A program made the translations under genes and the position numbers. From assembly GCA_050115555.1 (NCBI GenBank), contig JASFQI010000032.1:1-23731 (forward strand): a stretch of 23,731 nt of DNA, given 5' to 3'. The notes under the pieces were generated by a model. That model did not search any database. It was not told the origin of the DNA and was given only the letters and a program-made list of their open reading frames with translations. This DNA is from JASFQI01 sp050115555. GTDB lineage: Bacteria; Desulfobacterota; DSM-4660; Desulfatiglandales; HGW-15. Of the stretch, positions 1 to 8,003 are shown in pieces. Each line of letters opens with the position of its first letter. Position 1 is the stretch's first letter.

Positions 1-210
1 CTGGCAGACAGGGAAAGCGTGCAAAGGGCGCTTCAACAGATCTCGCCCAAGCGCCGGGAAGTCCTCGATCTGGTGTTCTTCCACAATATGGCCTATGGAG
101 AGATCGCCGAGCTTTTGGGGATCCCGGTGAACACGGTCAAGACCCGGGTCTACTATGCCAAGGAAGCGCTGAAGCATGCATTGGTCCGGGAAAGGGGAAC
201 CATGCCATGA
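1..210 (+). CDS. ECF-type sigma-70 factor, C-terminal part (region 4), cut by window start
   Basis: The open frame enters from the left edge without a start and ends in TGA, so only the last 69 residues are visible. They read as sigma region 4: a run around SPKRREVLDLVFF followed by the helix-turn-helix AYGEIAELLGIPVNTVKTRV, the part that contacts the -35 element. A short basic tail YYAKEALKHAL is typical of extracytoplasmic-function sigma factors. Region 2 lies outside the window, so the ECF group cannot be named. The stop codon overlaps the next start in ATGA, so it is translationally coupled to the anti-sigma gene. Its targets are unknown. The S8 protease in the same operon and the surface-protein array next door are plausible but unproven. 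Confidence 0.9.
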   Translation: MADRESVQRALQQISPKRREVLDLVFFHNMAYGEIAELLGIPVNTVKTRVYYAKEALKHALVRERGTMP

Positions 211-833
211 AGAGCCAGGGCGCAAATGACAGGGATCTTGTACCGCTCTATATTGCAGACAGGTTGAGCCCTGCCGAAAGGGAGGCCTTTGAGGAGGCCC
301 TGGAGAACGACCCTCAACTCCAAAAAGAAATGGATGAGTTTCTCCTTATCCAGGGGGGATACAAGGACCTGGAGCAGGACCTGCCCCTGCCTTCCGCCAG
401 GGTGCTGGAGCGTGTTCGGGAAAACATCCAAAAAGACAGGATGTCAAAAAAGAAAAACCCCCTTCTCCATGGCCTCTTGGGCTATTTGGGGTCCCTTTTC
501 TCCACGCCGAAGATGGCCTGGTCTGTGGCGGCAGTCCAGTTGGTCCTCCTTCTCCTTCTGGTCAGCGGGGCTTTTCAGGAGACCGAATACAGAACCCTCT
601 CGAGCGATCCCTCAACAGCGGAAAGCGGCTTTCAAATCCACGTGGTGTTCAAGGGAGAGGCCATGGAGCAGGATCTTCGCTCCCTCCTTCAAAGGACCGG
701 GTTGCAGATCAAGGACGGCCCGGATGATAGAGGGCTGTATGTGCTTGAGGGGATGGATCATGAAAACGCTCAAGAAACTCTTGAGATTCTCCAGGGCTCC
801 GGGATCGTGAGATTCGCCCAACTGCATGATTGA
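207..833 (+). CDS. Single-pass membrane anti-sigma factor
   Basis: A 208-aa protein starts four bases inside the sigma gene, with AAAGGGGAA upstream as ribosome site. Residues about 10-45 (LVPLYIADRLSPAEREAFEE) resemble the N-terminal sigma-binding helix bundle of zinc-finger-type anti-sigma factors, but the HxxxCxxC zinc ligands are absent. One membrane helix lies at about residues 103-123 after a basic stretch (SKKKN), giving an N-in topology. The outer part, residues about 141-206, has the order FQIHVVF, a helix with LRSLL, then KDGPDDRGLYVL and a final IVRFAQL. This resembles the beta-alpha-beta layout of I9/S8 propeptide-like domains. Inference: the inner part sequesters the sigma factor and the outer part senses or is cleaved by a periplasmic protease, possibly the S8 enzyme encoded next. 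The family assignment rests on context and topology, not on a profile search. Confidence 0.8.
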   Translation: MKSQGANDRDLVPLYIADRLSPAEREAFEEALENDPQLQKEMDEFLLIQGGYKDLEQDLPLPSARVLERVRENIQKDRMSKKKNPLLHGLLGYLGSLFSTPKMAWSVAAVQLVLLLLLVSGAFQETEYRTLSSDPSTAESGFQIHVVFKGEAMEQDLRSLLQRTGLQIKDGPDDRGLYVLEGMDHENAQETLEILQGSGIVRFAQLHD

Positions 834-846
834 TGGAGAAGGAGTG

Positions 847-3012
847 ATGCAAGCGATCCTGCCCCTCGTGACCATGCTCGTCTTTTCATGTTTCGGGGCA
901 ACGTGCACATGCCTTGGGGCCTCCCCTGGGGACCTCCCTTCAAAACCCCTAAACCACAAGACCCTCTCTCCCGTTGGGACCCTAAAGAAAACACAAGGGC
1001 CCCAAAAAGCCGTCCCTGCAACGCCGATCCCTTCGGACCGAACCAACGATCCCGCCTGCCCTGAGGTCATGTTCATCACCGGATCGTGTCTCCCCCCTGC
1101 AGTGATGGGTCGGCCATACAGCATCCAGATCCGCGCCTCCGGGGGCTCTCCTCCCCTCTCCTTTTCCCCGGGTCCCAAGTCCGTCCTTCCGCCGGGCCTG
1201 GGCCTTCGGCCCAACGGCCGGTTGTTCGGAGTCCCGACCCTCATGGGCAAGTACTCGTTTCGGGTCCGGGTGAGTTGCCGCTGCGCATCGGCTCCCGGGA
1301 ATACGTCAGCCGATTTCGTGCTCGACGTGCAGGCCCCGACCCTCTCCTTTTCAGGGAAGGTCTCCCCTCCTTCCATTGAAATCAAAGGGGCCTCAAGGGC
1401 CGTGCACACGGTGACCTATTCCATCGACATCCAGGGCGGCCAGGCCACCAACATCCCGCAGGAGACCTTCCGCTCCCACAGCGGGATGTTTAAATGGGGC
1501 CGGCGGGTTTTGGGAAATCAAAAGGGCACGGTCTTGGTAACGGTCCTTAACGGCCATGGCAGTGCCATGGAAACCCTATCCCTTCCGGATGCGGTCCTGG
1601 ATCAGGCCTCTTCTGAAGGGGGGAACAGGATCACCTACGAGCGGGTGTTTACGCCGGACGCTTCCTCTTCAACAGTCAAGATCGAACTCCCTATCGCCCT
1701 TGTTCAACAAAGGGGAGTTTCGTCTCCTTCAAAGAGGTCCATTCAGGGGAAGGCCCTTTTTCAACCTCGACCGGCGGAGCAACGCTTGATATGGACGGAC
1801 GGGAACAGGGAGGAGACATCCCTGCGCACCCCCTCGTCCACGAAAAAGCCCCGCTTTCGCGGTTCGACCCCCGCCTCCACCGCCGCCGAGCACACACCCG
1901 GAAGGGTGCTCGTCACCCTGGACACGACGAGGGCGGCCGGTATTTCACGCAGGCTCCAAGACACCTACGACCTCAGGCTCGTTGCCTCGCACACCATGAC
2001 CGCCATTCAGATAAGGGTCCTTGTCTTTGAAACCGGCCCCCATATGGCCGAGATCCTCAAGGCCCTGACAGGGGAGCCCGGAATCCTGGGCGCACAACCG
2101 GATTATGTGTACAGGACGCAATCGGAGCCCTATGCAGACCTCCAAGCCATCGGCCGGACACTCTTCTTCCCTGCCCTCCACAGGGAATACCGGGGGAAAG
2201 GGGTGCGGGTGGCCGTCCTGGATACGGGGGTTGATATCGGGCACCGGGATCTGGAGGACAGGGTGGTTCGTATTCAAAACCTGGTCGAGGGATCCCCCCT
2301 GCGGCCGGAGGTCCATGGCACGGCCGTAGCGGGTCTCATCGCATCCGGCATCAACGGATTCGGCATGGAGGGCATTGCCCCGGAGGCCGAACTTCTTGCC
2401 TTTCGCTGTCTGGAGCAGACCGGCGATGCTACGTCCATGGGTAAGGGGACCACCCTTTCCATCTCCCGGGCCCTGGATCTCGCCCTGATCGAGAAAGCGC
2501 AGATCATCAACCTCAGCTTCGGCTCCCGCGCTCAAGACCCCCTGGTCACCCATTTGCTTGAGGAGGGCGGAAAGCGAAACGTCCTCTTCACGGCCCCCAT
2601 TGGAAACCGAAGCGAACTAAGATCCCCCCTTTTTCCTGCCTCGCACCCCTTGGTGGTGGGGGTCGGCGGGCTGGATCCTGCAGGACGGTCCCTGCCATCG
2701 GCTGCACTCGCAGCCCATGCAAGGCTCCTGGCCCCTTCGGTTCGGTTGTTCACCACACTCCCGGAAAACCGGCACGGGTTCCTGAACGGCACCTCCTTTG
2801 CCTCGGCAGTCGTGGCAGGGCTCCTTGCATTGGGTCTGGAAAAAAGAAAAGGCCTCACCCCGGAAGACCTCCCGCCATGGACCGGGGATTTACGCCGCTG
2901 GACCGAGTCGTTCCTCAAGATATCCCTTGATAAGAACAGATGTATCGATTGTCCCGATTCAATGCATGAACGATCTTTTCCGGCCCGAACGAGAGAGTCA
3001 ATGGCACCATAA
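847..3012 (+). CDS. Secreted S8 family serine peptidase (subtilisin-like) with Ig-like domain and I9-like propeptide
   Basis: I chose the ATG at 847 because GGAGAAGGAG lies just upstream. An in-frame ATG at 826 overlaps the anti-sigma gene and would add seven acidic residues before the signal peptide. The 721-aa product starts with a hydrophobic signal sequence (to about residue 25). Residues about 80-163 look like a putative Ig (He_PIG) domain, with the LPPGLGL and GVPT signatures. A Pro-rich region follows. Residues about 352-424 resemble an I9/fervidolysin-type propeptide (RVLVTLDTT to DYVYR). The catalytic domain shows the triad: D459 in VAVLDTGVDIGHRDL, H490 in VHGTAVAGLIASG, and S650 in NGTSFASAVVAG, with N587 (PIGN) as oxyanion residue. 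It should be an active exported endopeptidase. Substrate is unknown; candidates are the upstream anti-sigma factor and the exported paralogues encoded convergently. Confidence 0.93.
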   Translation: MQAILPLVTMLVFSCFGATCTCLGASPGDLPSKPLNHKTLSPVGTLKKTQGPQKAVPATPIPSDRTNDPACPEVMFITGSCLPPAVMGRPYSIQIRASGGSPPLSFSPGPKSVLPPGLGLRPNGRLFGVPTLMGKYSFRVRVSCRCASAPGNTSADFVLDVQAPTLSFSGKVSPPSIEIKGASRAVHTVTYSIDIQGGQATNIPQETFRSHSGMFKWGRRVLGNQKGTVLVTVLNGHGSAMETLSLPDAVLDQASSEGGNRITYERVFTPDASSSTVKIELPIALVQQRGVSSPSKRSIQGKALFQPRPAEQRLIWTDGNREETSLRTPSSTKKPRFRGSTPASTAAEHTPGRVLVTLDTTRAAGISRRLQDTYDLRLVASHTMTAIQIRVLVFETGPHMAEILKALTGEPGILGAQPDYVYRTQSEPYADLQAIGRTLFFPALHREYRGKGVRVAVLDTGVDIGHRDLEDRVVRIQNLVEGSPLRPEVHGTAVAGLIASGINGFGMEGIAPEAELLAFRCLEQTGDATSMGKGTTLSISRALDLALIEKAQIINLSFGSRAQDPLVTHLLEEGGKRNVLFTAPIGNRSELRSPLFPASHPLVVGVGGLDPAGRSLPSAALAAHARLLAPSVRLFTTLPENRHGFLNGTSFASAVVAGLLALGLEKRKGLTPEDLPPWTGDLRRWTESFLKISLDKNRCIDCPDSMHERSFPARTRESMAP

Positions 3013-3035
3013 TCATACCAATGAGCGCTTACGGA

Positions 3036-3054
3036 CGCTCCGCTTCGCGGAGCG
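3036..3054. terminator. GC hairpin between convergent genes, possible bidirectional terminator
   Basis: A perfect 8-bp inverted repeat (CGCTCCGC, loop TTC, GCGGAGCG) sits 23 bp after the S8 peptidase stop and about 60 bp after the stop of the convergent minus-strand array. No U-run follows on either strand, so it may be an mRNA-stabilising or REP-like hairpin and not a classical intrinsic terminator. Confidence 0.4.
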
Positions 3055-3116
3055 CCCCACTTCCACCTCTCACGTGGTGATCATGAAAAACTTTGCCACC
3101 CGATCCCGACAACCGC

Positions 3117-5003
3117 TTATTCATAGGGAATGCCGGCAGGCCCCTCGATGGTCACTTCCACAACGGTTCTCACCCTGTCCGGTTTAAAGAAAAGCGCCAC
3201 ATCGACCTCCGGATTGTTGGTGCCTACCCCTATGCCCGACGCGAGCCAAGCATCACAACTATCCCCGGCAATGTAATGTCCCTCGTTATCCCATTGATGA
3301 TGTGCATCCGCGGCGCAGGCACAACAGGTCACAAAAACCTCGGCCGAGACCACCTGCCAGCCGTTTAAGAGCCTTTTTCCTTGAAACGCCCGGTATTCCC
3401 GGTGTCGCCTGTCCCTGTTATAGCAATTCCCCGGGGCACTGGAGTAAAACTCCTGCTCCTCAGAGGTGATGACCGCTGTTTCAAGGTTCGGAATCAGGGT
3501 GCACGGCGGCGAGGTTGCCATGTTCCCCGCATTGTTCCTTATTTCCATTTCAAAGGGGTTTTCCCGATAAAACCCCCGGAGATCCTCGGGCAAACGCACG
3601 GCTATGGATGTGTCCCCCCAATTGTCGATCATGCCCGAATGCGTGACCATGGGCGCCCCGGTATCCGGGTGCATGAAGCGGAAATCCACCCGGCTGTCGG
3701 GTCCCCGGCTCAGGAAATTGCGTCCGTTCACGTAGATAATCCGACCCGGGCGGATGCTTGCAGGGGAAACGGTTTCAACGACCGGGGTCAGACGGGCCTC
3801 ATTGGGACATACATGGATCAGTCTGTCCGGGCCTAAATCTCTCCCCAAGGCAAGGACCCATAGCCGGGCACTGGTTGTGTTTTCCCCCACGCTCTGCTCA
3901 ACAAACTCCGGGATGGTGACGACGATTCTGTCGTCGTGCCAGCTCTCAACCCTGCAATCGATCATGGTCGAGCCCGCAAAGGCAATGGAAACGGTCCCGG
4001 TGTGCTCCCCGAAATCCGATCCTTCTATGGTTAAATCCCCACCGACCTCCACGGGCTGCGGGCTGACCGATTCAATGGATCCCTGTGCGTCTAAGGGTGA
4101 GGATAGGGCCCCTTGCTCCATGAGCTTCGAGAGAACGCGTTTTCTCCCTTCAGGGTCAGCGTTGAGCTCAGGGACAAACGCCCTTTCATCGCCGCCGGTC
4201 GATCGAAGCTGGTTGTTGCCCTTACCCAGCCGTACGGCAGCGCCCGCCCCTGGGGCCGAGGGGCTGAGTGTCTGGGTCGTGGGTGAAAAAGACCCTGACG
4301 AGTCAGACCGCGTGGGCCGCAGGTCCCTGGGCTGTTGACTCTTTTCAACAGGTTTTTGGGCGAGTTTGAGCCGATTCACCTGCCGGGGTTTTTCCAGCGT
4401 GGAAAGCGGCTTTGGTTCTGCGGCCTTTTTCTTGAAAGAGACCCCCCTGGGGAAGAGGACGCCCTCCCACTCATCGCCCGAAGGGACATCCTTGAGCCAC
4501 GCAGTGATCGAGGTTTGTCCCGTAAGGGCCTTCTCCGTGTCAAAGTCCACATCCATTGAAAAACACGTGCGTTTGGGATCCACCTCAGCCAAGGACCACG
4601 ACCAGGGGATCTTGCCGTTTTGGGGGCTCACATAAAGCCTCGCCTTGGCATAGTCCGCGGCACGGACCCTGCCATCACCCGTATTCCGGATCACTACATG
4701 AAGGGAGTTTCCCTTGAGGTAGACCTTTTGAATCTCCAGACAAGGCTTCTTTACAGGCGCGAGCACCGGGGTCTTCTTTTCGGGGGCTTCCATGGCAGGG
4801 CCTGAGGGCTCTTGTTGCGGCTTGATCAGTGTCTTGGGCGAGCTTTTTTGAATATCAGAAGAGGTATCACGCACAGGAGAACCTTTGGTTGCAGGCAGCG
4901 TCTTTGAAGGTTTCAGATCCTTGGAAAAGACGGGAGCACGGTTTCCCAATCCAAAAGCAAGGATCACAAAAAAGACAATAAACGGTATTCTTGAAAGCTT
5001 CAT
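3117..5003 (-). CDS. Exported CARDB-like/IPT-TIG multi-domain protein (array member 6, last gene)
   Basis: A 628-aa product starts at an ATG preceded by AAGGAGAA. Residues 1-28 are a Sec signal peptide, and 29-84 a Lys/Pro/Ser-rich linker. Residues about 85-185 hold the array's shared CARDB-like module (LEIQKVYLKGNSLHVVIRNT, KIPWSW, VDPKR). A second low-complexity linker follows. Residues about 308-398 and 407-500 are two IPT/TIG-like Ig domains (SIESVSPQPVEVGGDLTIEG; VETVSPASIRPGRIIYVNGR). Residues 501-628 form a unique C-terminal domain with clustered Cys/His (FVTCCACAADAHHQW). The first 134 codons are almost identical in DNA to the next gene upstream, but everything after that differs. It is the promoter-distal gene, 34 bp below its neighbour. 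It is likely periplasmic or surface-exposed and structural or binding. I see no enzyme motif. Confidence 0.85.
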   Translation of the reverse strand: MKLSRIPFIVFFVILAFGLGNRAPVFSKDLKPSKTLPATKGSPVRDTSSDIQKSSPKTLIKPQQEPSGPAMEAPEKKTPVLAPVKKPCLEIQKVYLKGNSLHVVIRNTGDGRVRAADYAKARLYVSPQNGKIPWSWSLAEVDPKRTCFSMDVDFDTEKALTGQTSITAWLKDVPSGDEWEGVLFPRGVSFKKKAAEPKPLSTLEKPRQVNRLKLAQKPVEKSQQPRDLRPTRSDSSGSFSPTTQTLSPSAPGAGAAVRLGKGNNQLRSTGGDERAFVPELNADPEGRKRVLSKLMEQGALSSPLDAQGSIESVSPQPVEVGGDLTIEGSDFGEHTGTVSIAFAGSTMIDCRVESWHDDRIVVTIPEFVEQSVGENTTSARLWVLALGRDLGPDRLIHVCPNEARLTPVVETVSPASIRPGRIIYVNGRNFLSRGPDSRVDFRFMHPDTGAPMVTHSGMIDNWGDTSIAVRLPEDLRGFYRENPFEMEIRNNAGNMATSPPCTLIPNLETAVITSEEQEFYSSAPGNCYNRDRRHREYRAFQGKRLLNGWQVVSAEVFVTCCACAADAHHQWDNEGHYIAGDSCDAWLASGIGVGTNNPEVDVALFFKPDRVRTVVEVTIEGPAGIPYE

Positions 5004-5017
5004 AGGCGTTCTCCTTC
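4601..5017. repeat. 417-nt duplicated 5' gene segment, copy 1
   Basis: This matches 7557-7973 at a constant offset of 2956 bp with no gaps and roughly 16-20 mismatches, about 96 percent identity. It covers the ribosome site, signal peptide, linker and first half of the CARDB-like module of array member 6. Downstream of it the two genes are unrelated in sequence. Confidence 0.85.
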
Positions 5018-5037
5018 ATGGGCTTTTCAACCGGGGT

Positions 5038-7959
5038 CTATTCCACCCTGACAGACCAATCACTTGTATCCGATACATCCTCTCCCCGTATGCTCACCCA
5101 TATCCGGTAACGGGTATTTGGATCCTGACGTAGCAGGTGCTGTGGGACGACACACTCAAGACGGCAGGTTTTCGTGACCGGATCCCAAACGATATTGTCA
5201 TTGGGAACGATCCAGGAAATCCCATGTTCGGACCTGCGTAACGTCACGTCAAATACAGGCAACTCCGTATCCGTCGCCGTATAGATCCAGGATATGGTCT
5301 GGGTACTGCCCCGGGGCCATGCCTCGCATCTCTCGGGAGCGGTGACATAGACACAGCGGTCGCAATATCCTTCCTGCTGCGGGTCTCGTACGGGCCGGAT
5401 GGAAAAGGCCGGGCTTTCATTCCAAACAACGGTCCCGGGAATGGTCACCAAAATGTTGAATATATCCCCGGTGATATCCTGCGGCAGGGAAAGTTCGAAA
5501 TTGGATTCCGCGGTGCTGCCTTCGAAAAGGGTATGAACATAGGGCTCCCTATCCCCCACGTGCCGCCTCAGAATAATACGGAGTTGCCGGGTGGTGTTCT
5601 GGATACTTCCCCTCTCGTTCGATGCGCTTACCGAGACATGAATGGTCGATCCGGGAGGGACAATGGTTCCCGCTTCTTGAACGCGGGCCCGGATGGCATG
5701 GCAGGGACTCCCGCCTGGAGGCGAGGGTTCGATGCGGAAGGCTTCGCTGTAACCGCTTGTAATCACGCTTTGCCCGTCATGGTAGTAGACCTTTATCCGG
5801 AACTCCCCGCCCTCCGGAAGTCGTTCAAGGACGTCGCACTGAAGGGGAAATGTGGTGTCCCCCCAAAAGATGTTGTAATGACCCGATTGGTAGGGATAAT
5901 CCGAACCGTTTTCCACGAGGTACATCGAAACCTTTGGCGGTGGGTCCTCCCTCCCGGTCATCTCCATGCTCACGGAGATCTGCTCCCCGGGGTGAAATGT
6001 CATCCCTCTTGCGGGTTTGGTTACGAGGATCCCCTCTTCGCTGATATCCTGGCAGGACCCTCCATCCGGCGATGCAACAATCTGGAATTGCTCACTCATG
6101 GCTAAAAGTCGACACGGGTATTCATTTTCGTAAACAAAGACATAGAAGTATCGGCGTTCTAACTCTCTAAAATTACATGGAATCGGTAGGGCGAAGGTCT
6201 CCTCCCCCCAGGCCTGAACCCGGTACACTTGGGGAGAAAGCTTAAAAATAGGATCATAACTAAGTTCCAGTTTAATCAATTCCTCCGGGACCCCGGAGTG
6301 GCGAAAGGCCAGGGATCCACGAAGGATGGTCCCGGCCTCATGAACCGAACCATACACGGGTTCGCGCACTACTACGCTGCCATTACCAATCAGTGCCGTG
6401 TACTCGATACGGAACCATTCGCTGTTTTGGGAATGGAGTACATGTCCGTTTTCGTCTTGTGCGCCGATCCAGACGCGACCAAAGTAACAAGGCGGCACAT
6501 CCAACGGGATCTGGATTTCCATATTCCCGTCATTCCATGGAAGATTCGAAAATTCGTACCTGTAGTCTTTATTGCCTCCAAAATCGAGAAGCAACATAAC
6601 GACCTTCGCTTTGTGGGGCTGGGGGCTCCCCTCGGACAGGGAGCATCGGACGTCTACCTGATCACCCCGATGAAAGAGGTCGGCAGCCCTTGGACTGGTG
6701 ATCTGAAGCGGATTGTCATCCATTGCCCCCGCGATGCCAAATCTATCCGTGGAGAAACTGCGAAAAGTGAAGTAACCGGAATCCCCTTCAGCGAGATCAT
6801 CGGGAATCGAACTCTCGAAGGTTGCCCAGCGTCCAGAACTTCCATTTTGTATCACCTCAAAATGGAGATCTCTATATCTCGATTCCCGGTTGCAAAAGCG
6901 CTGATACTCTAAGCGGACTTCCGCGCCATGATTAAATTCCTCGGCCGAAAGAGGCTCTTCGCTATCCGCAAGGTCGAGGGTGAGGGTGATCCTCTCACCC
7001 GGAAGAAACATGCGTTTATTAAGTAAAATCAAACTGTTTACAGATTCCGCCTCACCCGTTTGATAGACCATGCGGCCTGTTCCAGGCCCAAGATGCGGGT
7101 CGATTCCCGATCTTGCGATCTCTTCAGGTCCGGGGCGCCGGAGGTTCCGGCTCCAGGCGGGCCTGGCGTCCGGTTTTCCAGGGCCGGGCACCCGTGAAGA
7201 AGAAAGCCTGTGGATGGGGTTTTTCTCTCCGGAAATGGACATCCTTGCCGGGACCTTTTCGGACGGCTTTTTCATCCCCGGCCTCTGAAAGGCGGATTGG
7301 ATGCCGGGGGCATCGGCCGGTTTCTTTGCTCCGGCTCCAATGGAGAGTTCCGGGACGGTCCCTTGACGGCGGATGGGCTCCTTTCCCTTTGCCGGGCTGA
7401 ATATGGGGATCAGGGTGCCTTTCCATTCCTTTCCCGCGGGCACGTCCTTCAGCCATACGCGAAGGGATGTCCTTTCCTCGACGGTCTTGCCCGTATCAAA
7501 ATCCACCTCTCCCTTGAAGGAGGACCGTTTCGGATCCACTTTCAAGAGGGGCCAGGACCAGGGGATCTTGCCGTTTTGGGGGCTCACATAAAGCCTCGCC
7601 TTGGCATAGTCCGCGGCACGGACCCTGCCATCGCCCGTATTCCGGATCACTACATGAAGGGAGTTTCCCTTGAGGTAGACCTTTTGAATCTCCAGACAAG
7701 GCTTCTTTATAGGCGCGAGCACCGGGGTCTTCTTTTCGGGGGCTTCCATGGCAGGGCCTGAGGGCTCTTGTTGCGGCTTGATCAGTGTCTTGGGCGAGCC
7801 ATTTTTATTATCAGAAGAGATGTCACGCACAGGAGAACCTTTGGTTGCAGGCAGCGTCTTTGAAGGTCTCAGATCCTTGGAAAAAACGGGAGCACGGTTT
7901 CCCGATCCAAAAGCGAGGACCACAAAAAAGACAATAAACGGTATTCTTGAAATCCTCAT
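5038..7959 (-). CDS. Exported CARDB-like protein with six tandem beta-sandwich modules (array member 5)
   Basis: A 973-aa protein, the largest of the array, with start ATG behind AAGGAGAA. It has a signal peptide (1-28), a Lys/Pro linker, the shared CARDB-like module (85-185, with KIPWSWPLLKVDPKRSSFKG) and a basic low-complexity hinge to about residue 300. Then come six modules of about 100 residues, at roughly 308-403, 418-519, 530-628, 643-744, 755-855 and 869-972. Several begin with a Kre9/KNH-like pattern such as ITSPRAADLFHRGDQVDV, VTKPARGMTFHPGEQISV or VTAPERCEAWPRGSTQTISW, and end in a YRI-V strand. That pattern is known from Ser/Thr-rich GPI-anchored-type Ig-like domains and bacterial adhesin-like proteins. 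Function is unknown; a rod-like surface or matrix protein is the likeliest reading. Even-numbered cysteines in several modules would fit export and disulfides. Confidence 0.85.
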   Translation of the reverse strand: MRISRIPFIVFFVVLAFGSGNRAPVFSKDLRPSKTLPATKGSPVRDISSDNKNGSPKTLIKPQQEPSGPAMEAPEKKTPVLAPIKKPCLEIQKVYLKGNSLHVVIRNTGDGRVRAADYAKARLYVSPQNGKIPWSWPLLKVDPKRSSFKGEVDFDTGKTVEERTSLRVWLKDVPAGKEWKGTLIPIFSPAKGKEPIRRQGTVPELSIGAGAKKPADAPGIQSAFQRPGMKKPSEKVPARMSISGEKNPIHRLSSSRVPGPGKPDARPAWSRNLRRPGPEEIARSGIDPHLGPGTGRMVYQTGEAESVNSLILLNKRMFLPGERITLTLDLADSEEPLSAEEFNHGAEVRLEYQRFCNRESRYRDLHFEVIQNGSSGRWATFESSIPDDLAEGDSGYFTFRSFSTDRFGIAGAMDDNPLQITSPRAADLFHRGDQVDVRCSLSEGSPQPHKAKVVMLLLDFGGNKDYRYEFSNLPWNDGNMEIQIPLDVPPCYFGRVWIGAQDENGHVLHSQNSEWFRIEYTALIGNGSVVVREPVYGSVHEAGTILRGSLAFRHSGVPEELIKLELSYDPIFKLSPQVYRVQAWGEETFALPIPCNFRELERRYFYVFVYENEYPCRLLAMSEQFQIVASPDGGSCQDISEEGILVTKPARGMTFHPGEQISVSMEMTGREDPPPKVSMYLVENGSDYPYQSGHYNIFWGDTTFPLQCDVLERLPEGGEFRIKVYYHDGQSVITSGYSEAFRIEPSPPGGSPCHAIRARVQEAGTIVPPGSTIHVSVSASNERGSIQNTTRQLRIILRRHVGDREPYVHTLFEGSTAESNFELSLPQDITGDIFNILVTIPGTVVWNESPAFSIRPVRDPQQEGYCDRCVYVTAPERCEAWPRGSTQTISWIYTATDTELPVFDVTLRRSEHGISWIVPNDNIVWDPVTKTCRLECVVPQHLLRQDPNTRYRIWVSIRGEDVSDTSDWSVRVE

Positions 7960-7973
7960 AGGAGTTCTCCTTG
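7557..7973. repeat. 417-nt duplicated 5' gene segment, copy 2
   Basis: Partner of 4601-5017, covering the same leader, signal peptide, linker and half module of array member 5. Its left border adjoins an 81-nt block (7486-7566) that matches a third array gene (13499-13579). Confidence 0.85.
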
Positions 7974-8003
7974 AGAATCATTGGGACGTCCTAAGGCCGT
8001 CCC

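Noticed and set aside
612..1409. 265-codon frame on the minus strand over the anti-sigma/protease junction
   Set aside because: Antisense to two well-supported genes, with no ribosome site or domain; a by-product of GC-rich third codon positions.
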